A stretch of 5,007 nt of DNA from JALNYB01 sp023230065. GTDB taxonomy: Archaea > Thermoplasmatota > Thermoplasmata > Methanomassiliicoccales > Methanomethylophilaceae. A program made the translations under genes and the position numbers. Under the pieces are notes generated by a model. It saw nothing but the letters and a program-made list of their open reading frames with translations, ran no database searches and had not been told where the DNA came from. Shown one piece after another: positions 1 through 5,007 of this stretch (positions are counted from its first letter, which is position 1; every line of letters starts with the position of its first letter). The stretch lies in the NCBI GenBank assembly GCA_034006405.1, contig JAVESW010000097.1, positions 1 to 5,007 of the forward strand, in the 5' to 3' direction.

Positions 1-7
1 CACTCCT

Positions 8-15
8 TTTATATG
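8..15 (+). promoter_or_regulatory. TATA box of the tRNA-Leu gene
   Basis: The stretch TTTATATG is a TATA-like archaeal box A. Its centre lies about 27 bases before the first base of the mature tRNA at 39. That is the usual archaeal TATA-to-start distance and implies a transcript with little or no 5' leader. No bacterial -35 partner can be judged because the window starts at base 1. The assignment rests on motif and spacing only. Confidence 0.6.
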
Positions 16-38
16 AAAAAGTGTTTTGTCCGATTGAT

Positions 39-125
39 GCAAGGGTAGTCAAGCCTGGCCAACGACGTTAGGTTCAGGGCCTAATCCTTAGTGGTCCGTG
101 GGTTCAAATCCCATCCCTTGCACCA
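39..125 (+). tRNA. tRNA-Leu, anticodon CAG, with encoded CCA
   Basis: The cloverleaf can be folded by eye. Acceptor stem GCAAGGG (39-45) pairs fully with CCCTTGC (115-121), followed by discriminator A122 and an encoded CCA (123-125). The D arm has a GTC/GAC stem and a loop carrying the conserved GG. Anticodon stem TTAGG (68-72) pairs with CCTAA (80-84) around the seven-base loop TTCAGGG, which puts the anticodon CAG at 75-77 and reads the leucine codon CUG. A long class II variable arm (85-97) is as expected for leucine. The T arm is GTGGG-TTCAAAT-CCCAT (98-114). No intron is seen. The gene is complete and faces away from the operon's direction of transcription. Confidence 0.96.
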
Positions 126-223
126 ATCTTACCCAATTACGTATCATCGTCATCATCCTGGTAATTTCAAACAATCATAGTGGTTCTCTTGTATCATTGA
201 ATTCTTGATTTGCGCAATAATGG

Positions 224-238
224 TTTTCTTTTATTTTT
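224..238 (+). terminator. T-rich tract, possible tRNA transcript terminator
   Basis: Thirteen of these fifteen bases are T on the + strand (TTTT-C-TTTT-A-TTTTT). Archaeal RNA polymerase can terminate at oligo-T tracts without a strong hairpin. This is the first such tract after the tRNA gene, about 100 bases beyond its CCA end. No tract lies closer, so the primary transcript would carry a long 3' trailer removed by tRNA 3' processing. Confidence 0.4.
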
Positions 239-302
239 CAGTAATGTTATGTCGGGACACTCTAATTCGTTTGCGTTCTTCTCATAAAATTAATATTCAT
301 TC

Positions 303-452
303 CCAATCTGTAAATTGGTTTCAACTTTCAGTTGAGGTTCAAAAACGATTTTGAAAAGATAATGAGTTTATTTGGATGTACTGATATGTTTTTCAGTACA
401 GTCGTGGTTGATTCCAGATTATTCATCAATGGCCAGTTTAGAGGTCATTGAT
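303..452. repeat. Run of five short inverted repeats (stem-loops)
   Basis: Five stem-loops follow one another. CCAAT/ATTGG is at 303-307 and 314-318. TCAACT/AGTTGA is at 321-326 and 330-335 with a 3-base loop. TTCAAAA/TTTTGAA is at 338-344 and 349-355 with a 4-base loop. TGTACTGA/TCAGTACA is at 377-384 and 393-400. ATCAATGGCC/GGTCATTGAT is at 425-434 and 443-452. The first four arms are perfect. The fifth has one G-U pair on the + strand and an A-C mismatch on the - strand, and it spans the transporter stop codon. The run lies at and beyond the 3' end of the operon, so a structured 3' untranslated region is the simplest reading. Confidence 0.5.
338..400 (-). terminator. Possible terminator of the decarboxylase-antiporter operon
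   Basis: Reading in the direction of the operon, the stop codon at 445-447 is followed by a perfect 8-base hairpin (400-377, 8-base loop). A second perfect 7-base hairpin follows (355-338), with a TTTTT run (345-341) at its loop and descending arm. Two hairpins and a short T-run within about 110 bases of the stop make transcript termination or 3' end stabilisation likely here. There is no classic long T tract directly after either stem, so the exact endpoint is uncertain. Confidence 0.4.
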
Positions 453-1986
453 CATCTTGTATCTCTCCTGCCTCAAATTCCTCTAATTCTTCTTTGGTAG
501 GCAACCAAGAATCCTTCTTCAATCTGTTCTGTATGATGTATGGAGGTAAGATTGCAATGGCGATCACACCAATCAGCATACCTAAGATGTATACTGCCAT
601 TTCGATAGCGCTATAACCGGTCGGATCCTCTGGGCATAATCCGAAGATGAATCCGAATCCGAGAGTACCTATTGAAACAATTGCTAGGATCCACATTCCA
701 GCAGTTCCTCCGGGAAGCTTGAACGGACGTGTCCTGTCCTTTTGTGTTTTTCTAAGTTTTACGAATGCTATGAACATGAAGAAATACATGATGATATTGA
801 TCAGAGATGTTATCGCCACTAGTACCCAGTACCCGTCAATTTTCAATATGGTCATGATGACATACGCCATGACAAATATAGATGAGATTGCACACTGTAT
901 GATGAGCACCCCGATTGGAGCACCGTTCTTGTTTGTCTTACGGAAAATAGGAGGCAGATCACCAGTATATGCCGCGGGTGCAAGACCTCTTGCAGGCCCA
1001 ATCATCCAAGTCGAGAGTTGAGCCAGTATTCCAACAGTCAGCATCAATCCTAGAGGAACTAGCAACCATCCGACGCCCATGTCATCTAGCGCTATGCTGA
1101 ATGCTTCGATGACTCCTCCGTTTAGACCGTTCTCGCTGTTTAGGAAATCAATTGGTACAATGGATCCGACTGCCCACGTACCAGCTATCGAGACCAAACA
1201 TATTATGGCAGCAGCAAAGAACATGGCCTTAGGATAGTCTTTACGTGGATTTTTAGTATCTCTGGCATGATATCCAGCCATTTCCATTCCTGCATAAATG
1301 AGAACAAGACTCGAAGCGAGAGTGAATGTTTGCAAGAGATTTCCTGTGTTGCTGGGAAGCAAAGCACTTGCAGTAAAATCTCCCATATTTGATGTGTGAC
1401 CGTTTAGAAGCCATATGAATGTAATCATGATAAGTATACCGATGGGAACCAAGGATCCCAAGAGAGTACCCATGGTACTGAGTTTTGTAGAATTCTTCAT
1501 GCCCGTGAAGTTGAAAAACGTTAAGATCCACATCGAAGCGAGCATAACTATGGTCATGTAGACAGCATTATTACCAAATGTAGGCTGCAGTATAGTATAG
1601 GCCAAGGTGATCATGATGAATGATGCGACCGTTGGGAAGTAGACTATATTGTTGGTCCACGAACACCAGATCGTTATAAAACTTCCTTTTTTTGGATAAG
1701 CTTCTTTGACCCAGGCATAAATACCTCCTGCTTTAGGCCAGGTGGATGCAAGTTCTGCTGCTACTAGTGCGACAGGTATAAGGAAAGTCACTGCGAACAA
1801 GATGTACCAGAATACCATGCTCCAACCTTCCAATGCCATCTGAGGGAAATTACGGAGACTCAGTACAGCGGCTACATTGATCATCGCCAAGGCGGTGACT
1901 CCTAATTTAACTCCCGTTGACGATTTGGATTTATTTTCATTGCTGTTGGGGTCGTCATTCGTTGATACAGTAGATGTAATAGTCAT
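445..1986 (-). CDS. APC-superfamily amino acid antiporter, GadC-like (predicted arginine/agmatine exchange)
   Basis: This 513-residue inner-membrane carrier probably exchanges an external amino acid for its decarboxylation product. About twelve hydrophobic segments can be marked near residues 27-45, 53-78, 104-132, 140-160, 170-194, 217-238, 252-275, 305-327, 357-381, 385-409, 430-450 and 459-485. Family landmarks are the broken first helix ending in LRNFPQMA (44-51), PKAGGIYAWV (84-93), and the stretch STWMIGPARGL (325-335) followed by NKNGAPI (352-358). This last region closely resembles E. coli GadC (SWIVGPSRG and MNKNGVP, from memory). The length is also near GadC (511) rather than AdiC, PotE or CadB (about 445). 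The N-terminal 24 residues are hydrophilic and Ser/Asn-rich, and the C-terminal tail is strongly acidic. It is the second gene of an operon, overlapping the decarboxylase by 32 bases, which argues for arginine/agmatine exchange. Substrate is inferred from context only; glutamate/GABA or another pair cannot be excluded. The start at 1986 has an excellent ribosome binding site. Confidence 0.87.
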   Translation of the reverse strand: MTITSTVSTNDDPNSNENKSKSSTGVKLGVTALAMINVAAVLSLRNFPQMALEGWSMVFWYILFAVTFLIPVALVAAELASTWPKAGGIYAWVKEAYPKKGSFITIWCSWTNNIVYFPTVASFIMITLAYTILQPTFGNNAVYMTIVMLASMWILTFFNFTGMKNSTKLSTMGTLLGSLVPIGILIMITFIWLLNGHTSNMGDFTASALLPSNTGNLLQTFTLASSLVLIYAGMEMAGYHARDTKNPRKDYPKAMFFAAAIICLVSIAGTWAVGSIVPIDFLNSENGLNGGVIEAFSIALDDMGVGWLLVPLGLMLTVGILAQLSTWMIGPARGLAPAAYTGDLPPIFRKTNKNGAPIGVLIIQCAISSIFVMAYVIMTILKIDGYWVLVAITSLINIIMYFFMFIAFVKLRKTQKDRTRPFKLPGGTAGMWILAIVSIGTLGFGFIFGLCPEDPTGYSAIEMAVYILGMLIGVIAIAILPPYIIQNRLKKDSWLPTKEELEEFEAGEIQDDQ

Positions 1987-4222
1987 GGTCGATCACCTCG
2001 ACACCGTGTGAATCGTGTTCGAATCCTGGGAATTTTCTATCGAATTCTTCTAAAGCACGCAAATAACTCAATATGGGTCCGTTTTTCTTTCCGGTCCTCT
2101 CGCCGGGCATAAGTAACGGTATACCCGGAGGATATGGGACTATTCCGGTCGCAACTATACGATCGTCGATGTCATCGATCTTCACATGTTCCACATTACC
2201 TTTGACTAGTTCGGTATATGCATCTGACGGTGTCATGACCTGCTCCGGCAATATGGAACAAGCCTCGTTTGCTACCTGTGTTTGTCTTGTGGACTTGATC
2301 TGTTCATGCATCTCCTTTGCTAATTGAGCGAGTGTCATGCCGCCATATCTCTTCGAATGTGCAGAGACGATGTTGGGAATGGTATCGTCTAAAAGTGCAC
2401 CTTCATCAAACAATTTTTTGAATTGGAACAGTTCAGATACCAATGTACCCCATTTTCCATTTGTGACACCCATGGAGAATAGGAATAATATATTGTAATC
2501 TCCGGATTTTTCGTTGACGATTCCACGTTGATCTAAGAACGCAAGGACAATCGCCGAAGGTATACCGAATTCGGAATGCTTTCCGTTATCTTCCATACCA
2601 GGTGTCAGAACCGTTACTTTTATTGGATCCAACATTGCCCATCCGTCTTCTATATTTCCGAATCCGTGCCATGTTTCTCCAGGGTGTAGTATCCAACAAT
2701 TTGGTTCATGCTCAAGTACTTCTGCTGGAACATCCGCAAAATCTTGTTTTTCTTTTCTGTCCGTCAGGCAGATGGTATCAGGTTGCCAGATGTTGAACCA
2801 CCAGTCTTTTTTATTTCTTTCATTGATGGATCTTCTTATTCTTGCCATCGTTTGTCTGAATCTTACGGCTTCATCTATTGAGTCCTGAGTAAGGAATTTT
2901 CCGTTTGAGTCCATCATTTTAGAAGAAACATCTAGAGAGGCTATTATTGCGTACTGGGGAGACGTGGAGGCATGCATCATGAAAGCTTCGTTGAAAAGTG
3001 TCGGTTCTATTTTTTTCCTTCCTTCTTTTATGTGTATCATAGAAGCCTGTGATAATGCCGCAAGAAGTTTGTGAGTGGATTGAGTAGCAAATACCGTGGG
3101 GCGATCATCTGAAGGTGAATCATCATCTCTCATGGCATATCTGTCTTTGTATAATTCGTTGAATCTGGCATACCCATACCAGGCTTCATCGAAATGTACG
3201 CAGTCTGTTATTTTACCGAGGATCTTCTCGGCTTTGGTGACATTATAGCAAACTCCATCATATGTTGAGTTTGTAACAACTGCCATAGAAGGCTTGGAAT
3301 TCTTGTCCTTTATTAGTTTGTTGTCGTTTATTTTTTTCTTGATGACATCCGGAGACATACCTTCTGGAAGAATGGGCCCCAATATTCCGTATCTGTTTTT
3401 CGTAGGCATCATGTATATAGGTATTGCATGGCTCATTGTTATGGAATGTTCCAAGGATTTGTGGCAGTTTCTGTCTACGATCTCTACGTCTCCTGGTGAG
3501 GTTATTGCTACATGTACGATTCTGTTTGAAGTGGATGTGCCATTGGTTACAAAGAATGTCATATCCGATCCGAATACTTTGGATGCGTATTTTTCTGCAT
3601 CACCTATGGGACCGCTGTGATCTAATAATGATCCTAACTCTCCGACCGATATCGAGAGATCGGATCTAAAAAGTTGTTCTCCGAAGAAGTTATAAAAAAG
3701 ACGCCCTACTGGGGTTTTTAAAAACGCCGTTCCAGCAGTGTGTCCTGGAGTGTGCCAAGAATATTCATAATCTTCAGAGAATTCTACTAAGCTTTTGAAC
3801 ATAGGCGGGAGTAGTTCTTTGCGATATCTCTTCATCGAAGCCTCGATACGACCTGCAATGAATGATGGGGTATCTCCGAGTATCCAAAGATATTCATTCA
3901 CTTTGGAAAGAAGATCGAACGGGATGCCACTTAACGATTCGGGATCGGTCATGAGGAATATGCCGATGTTTGAGTCCATAGAACGCATATTTCGTATTAT
4001 GTCCGCTGCATCCTGAAGATTCCAATCAACTATTATGGCATCAACTCCACTGCTTATGGCTCTAATTCCTTTTTTTACACTTTCTGAATTCGTAGAGATT
4101 TTTACAGATACATTCGAAGATTCTAGTTCATTTTTTATAGCATCCAACATTCTGCCTTTAGAAGAATCGGCACCTGCATCAGAGGATACTATCAGTACAG
4201 CTAGTTTACTTATTTCTCTCAT
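1955..4222 (-). CDS. adiA: AdiA-type biodegradative arginine decarboxylase (PLP-dependent)
   Basis: Predicted to convert L-arginine to agmatine and CO2 in the cytoplasm, using up one proton per turn. An N-terminal response-regulator-like wing domain (about 1-128) precedes a fold-type I PLP domain and a C-terminal domain. Visible motifs, numbered from the chosen start, are SWHTPGHTAG (155-164), the phosphate loop TNGTSTSN (226-233), DRNCHKS (250-256), HFDEAWYGYARFN (343-355, with Asp345 facing the PLP ring nitrogen), STHKLL with the PLP-binding Lys385, HPGETWHGF (513-521) and PYPPGIP (696-702). The end, FPGFEHDSHG then EVID, follows E. coli AdiA more than CadA or SpeF. I prefer the ATG at 4222 over the one at 4288. 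It gives 755 residues, the E. coli AdiA length, and has GAGG five bases upstream. The 4288 ATG lies upstream of the likely promoter and adds an unmatched extension. The gene is intact. Lysine or ornithine as substrate is less likely from the C-terminal region. Confidence 0.93.
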   Translation of the reverse strand: MREISKLAVLIVSSDAGADSSKGRMLDAIKNELESSNVSVKISTNSESVKKGIRAISSGVDAIIVDWNLQDAADIIRNMRSMDSNIGIFLMTDPESLSGIPFDLLSKVNEYLWILGDTPSFIAGRIEASMKRYRKELLPPMFKSLVEFSEDYEYSWHTPGHTAGTAFLKTPVGRLFYNFFGEQLFRSDLSISVGELGSLLDHSGPIGDAEKYASKVFGSDMTFFVTNGTSTSNRIVHVAITSPGDVEIVDRNCHKSLEHSITMSHAIPIYMMPTKNRYGILGPILPEGMSPDVIKKKINDNKLIKDKNSKPSMAVVTNSTYDGVCYNVTKAEKILGKITDCVHFDEAWYGYARFNELYKDRYAMRDDDSPSDDRPTVFATQSTHKLLAALSQASMIHIKEGRKKIEPTLFNEAFMMHASTSPQYAIIASLDVSSKMMDSNGKFLTQDSIDEAVRFRQTMARIRRSINERNKKDWWFNIWQPDTICLTDRKEKQDFADVPAEVLEHEPNCWILHPGETWHGFGNIEDGWAMLDPIKVTVLTPGMEDNGKHSEFGIPSAIVLAFLDQRGIVNEKSGDYNILFLFSMGVTNGKWGTLVSELFQFKKLFDEGALLDDTIPNIVSAHSKRYGGMTLAQLAKEMHEQIKSTRQTQVANEACSILPEQVMTPSDAYTELVKGNVEHVKIDDIDDRIVATGIVPYPPGIPLLMPGERTGKKNGPILSYLRALEEFDRKFPGFEHDSHGVEVIDHDYYIYCINE
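1991..1999 (-). promoter_or_regulatory. Strong ribosome binding site for the transporter, inside the decarboxylase gene
   Basis: On the - strand this reads GAGGTGATC, a nine-base match to the complement of the conserved 16S rRNA 3' end. It lies four bases before the ATG at 1986-1984. It fixes the transporter start and falls within the last codons of the decarboxylase gene, where the same bases encode Glu-Val-Ile. The internal site lets ribosomes load on the second gene directly or re-initiate after finishing the first. Confidence 0.85.
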
Positions 4223-4227
4223 TTTTG

Positions 4228-4231
4228 CCTC
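4228..4231 (-). promoter_or_regulatory. Ribosome binding site deciding the decarboxylase start
   Basis: On the - strand GAGG stands five bases before the ATG at 4222-4220. This is a shorter match to the 16S rRNA end than the nine-base site of the downstream transporter. It supports initiation at 4222 instead of the upstream in-frame ATG at 4288, before which I see only AT-rich sequence. Confidence 0.65.
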
Positions 4232-4257
4232 AAAATCTGATATGTGCACGAAACACA

Positions 4258-4284
4258 ATTTAAACACGAGTTGTGAGTTTAAAT
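4258..4284 (-). promoter_or_regulatory. Decarboxylase promoter region with two TATA-like boxes forming an inverted repeat
   Basis: Perfect 8-base arms ATTTAAAC (4258-4265) and GTTTAAAT (4277-4284) are separated by 11 bases, with centres 19 bases apart. Each arm contains TTTAAA and could serve as an archaeal TATA box for leftward transcription. Using the distal arm, the transcript would start near 4253 and have a leader of about 30 bases that includes the GAGG site. Using the proximal arm, it would start near 4235 with a leader of about 12 bases. A symmetrical site over a core promoter is also what a dimeric repressor or activator would bind, so this may be both promoter and operator. No regulator gene is visible in the window. 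Confidence 0.5.
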
Positions 4285-4323
4285 ACATAATTATAATTCT
4301 AATTTTGTAACTTGAGGTACAAA

Positions 4324-4349
4324 GGTATTTGAGGGCAAATATCTTTTTT
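4324..4349 (+). terminator. Hairpin followed by T6, reading toward the transposase
   Basis: GGTATTTG (4324-4331) pairs with CAAATATC (4336-4343) around the four-base loop AGGG, with one G-U pair. Six T residues follow at once (4344-4349). The layout is that of an intrinsic terminator on the + strand. No + strand gene precedes it, so it would stop read-in transcription before the transposase gene. The T6 also begins the AT-rich stretch that holds the probable transposase TATA box. Confidence 0.4.
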
Positions 4350-4355
4350 CTGATC

Positions 4356-4363
4356 TTTTAAAT
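4356..4363 (+). promoter_or_regulatory. Possible TATA box of the transposase gene
   Basis: TTTTAAAT lies so that a transcript would start near 4386. That gives a leader of about 8 bases for the ATG at 4394 or about 29 bases for the ATG at 4415. The longer leader would contain AGGT five bases before the second ATG. The assignment is by motif and spacing. Confidence 0.4.
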
Positions 4364-4393
4364 TGGCTTGCAACATAGGAAAGGTTCATATGT

Positions 4394-5007
4394 ATGTACC
4401 ACATTAGGTACAATATGGGTTGCGAAGCGGATCTATGGGCGAAGGAATGGCTCGAAAAAAAGAGGGATAACGGCGAGACTGGTCTGACCGTGGAGAAAAG
4501 AGGTAATATCCATATAGTCCGCAGACAGAGATTGGTCACGGATGCCGACACGGGCAGAAGGAGGAAGGAGTCGGAATATCTGGGTGCCCTTTCCGAGGAC
4601 GGGACCGTGCGCGATCCCAGACCCAGGCGCGACAGGATCGAGGTGGAGGCCGTGACCGACGAAGGCACCTCCAGAGTTCTGGCCAAAGCCGCCGAAGGAT
4701 TGCTGGATCCCCTGTCGGAAGCATTCCCGTCCGATCACCCGGAGATCATCGAACTCGCATTCGCAAGATGTCTGGACCGCGGCGAACTCAACCGTGCGGG
4801 TACGGCATGGAAGAAGATGGATGATGTTCTGGGCTTGAAGCCGAACATATCTCCGAAGAGCCTGTCGGACGTCCTCGGTCGCATAGGCCGGTCCAGAGCA
4901 TCCCAGGACATGTTCTTCGATCTGATCGGCGGCGATGACAGGACATTCGCAGTAGACCTGTCCGTCATATTCTCCCGCGCCAAAGGCGCGACCCTGTGCA
5001 AGAAAGG
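4394..5007 (+). CDS. DDE transposase, N-terminal part (IS4/IS1634-like)
   Basis: An uninterrupted frame runs to the window edge, giving 204 visible codons and no stop, so the C-terminal part is missing only because the window ends. It probably catalyses cut-and-paste movement of its own element. The N-terminal third is charged (AKEWLEKKRD near residues 15-24), followed by a basic region with RRRKESEYLG. Near residues 155-180 comes a helical stretch with SDVLGRIGRSRASQDM, then FAVDLSVIFSRAKG. Asp188 in the last motif fits the first catalytic Asp of an IS4-type DDE core; the second Asp and the Glu are beyond the window. A stop at 4376-4378 bars a longer N-terminus. The ATG at 4415 is an equally possible start. 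The family call rests on recall of similar transposases in Methanomassiliicoccales genomes, not on a search. It is transcribed divergently from the decarboxylase operon. Confidence 0.72.
   Translation, partial: MYHIRYNMGCEADLWAKEWLEKKRDNGETGLTVEKRGNIHIVRRQRLVTDADTGRRRKESEYLGALSEDGTVRDPRPRRDRIEVEAVTDEGTSRVLAKAAEGLLDPLSEAFPSDHPEIIELAFARCLDRGELNRAGTAWKKMDDVLGLKPNISPKSLSDVLGRIGRSRASQDMFFDLIGGDDRTFAVDLSVIFSRAKGATLCKK

Larger units (their letters stand above)
126..444. other. Intergenic region between tRNA-Leu and the transporter gene
   Basis: This AT-rich stretch of roughly 320 bases separates a + strand tRNA from the 3' end of a - strand operon, so it should hold two converging transcript ends and no promoter for either. 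I see no open reading frame here with a ribosome binding site or recognisable protein. It contains a pyrimidine-rich tract (224-238) and a run of inverted repeats starting at 303, listed separately. I see no second copy of the tRNA 3' end that would mark an integrated element. Confidence 0.7.
4304..5007 (+). mobile_element. Left part of an insertion sequence, cut by the window edge
   Basis: A DDE transposase reading frame begins at 4394 and runs off the window, so at least the left portion of an insertion sequence is present. The left boundary given is a guess. It is placed at the inverted repeat TTTGTA/TACAAA (4304-4309 and 4318-4323), where very AT-rich operon-side sequence gives way to mixed sequence. 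The right end, terminal repeats and target duplication lie outside the window and cannot be checked. The coding part is visibly richer in G and C than the operon, which fits a separate origin. Confidence 0.5.

Noticed and set aside
176..239. Imperfect direct repeat of about 23 bases (176-198 and 217-239)
   Set aside because: About six mismatches in T-rich sequence; low complexity explains it without a repeat unit.
4223..4288. Longer decarboxylase start at the in-frame ATG at 4288, adding 22 residues
   Set aside because: The extra residues have no counterpart in AdiA, no ribosome binding site precedes that ATG, and the probable TATA boxes lie inside the extension. The ATG at 4222 has GAGG five bases away and gives the family length.
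647..4310. Open frames of 64-124 codons on the + strand opposite the operon, and a 92-codon - strand frame at 1253-1531
   Set aside because: All lie within the two well-supported genes in other frames, lack family motifs and have no convincing ribosome binding sites.
332..4323. Near-identical 12-mers flanking the operon: TTGAGGTTCAAA (332-343) and TTGAGGTACAAA (4312-4323)
   Set aside because: With one mismatch allowed, many such pairs are expected by chance in 5 kb, so this is not good evidence of a recombination or attachment site.
4315..4413. Direct repeat AGGTACAA (4315-4322 and 4406-4413) with a nearby GTACC/GGTAC inverted repeat (4396-4411) as possible transposase binding sites
   Set aside because: Too short to separate from chance without other copies of the element, so not scored as a feature.
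4291..5001. Several open frames on the - strand opposite the transposase
   Set aside because: They are shadows of the GC-rich transposase gene. Their translations are low-complexity Arg/Ser/Pro-rich sequences with no recognisable motif, while the + strand frame is continuous and shows transposase motifs.
1..5007. CRISPR array, toxin-antitoxin pair, defence system or riboswitch
   Set aside because: No spaced direct repeats, no small gene pairs and no recognisable defence or riboswitch motifs were found on either strand.

Overview
The window looks archaeal. Three things point that way: TATA-like boxes lying about 25-30 bases before expected transcript starts with no bacterial -35/-10 pairs, a tRNA-Leu gene with an encoded CCA end and almost no 5' leader, and a transposase type I associate from memory with gut methanogens of the order Methanomassiliicoccales (Thermoplasmata). 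The lineage is an inference. A gut or other anaerobic habitat fits the gene content.

Layout from left to right. Bases 1-125 hold a TATA box and a complete tRNA-Leu(CAG) on the + strand. Bases 126-444 have no convincing gene. They contain a T-rich tract that may end the tRNA transcript, and a run of stem-loops (303-452) that reaches the end of the next gene. Bases 445-4222 are a two-gene operon on the - strand. Its first gene (1955-4222) encodes a full-length AdiA-type, PLP-dependent arginine decarboxylase of 755 residues. Its second gene (445-1986) encodes a 12-helix APC-superfamily amino acid antiporter resembling GadC. The two genes overlap by 32 bases, and a strong ribosome binding site for the transporter lies inside the end of the decarboxylase gene. 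Bases 4223-4393 are a divergent regulatory region with a perfect 8-base inverted repeat over the decarboxylase promoter and a hairpin plus T6 facing the right-hand gene. From 4394 to the window edge runs the GC-rich N-terminal part of a DDE transposase, so an insertion sequence sits immediately upstream of the operon.

Together the operon reads as an amino-acid-dependent acid resistance module. Arginine enters, is decarboxylated to agmatine with consumption of a cytoplasmic proton, and agmatine leaves in exchange for more arginine. Such modules are well known in enteric bacteria. Here the enzyme appears to be in an archaeon and is paired with a GadC-like carrier rather than an AdiC-like one. 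The flanking tRNA gene and insertion sequence make acquisition by horizontal transfer plausible but do not prove it.
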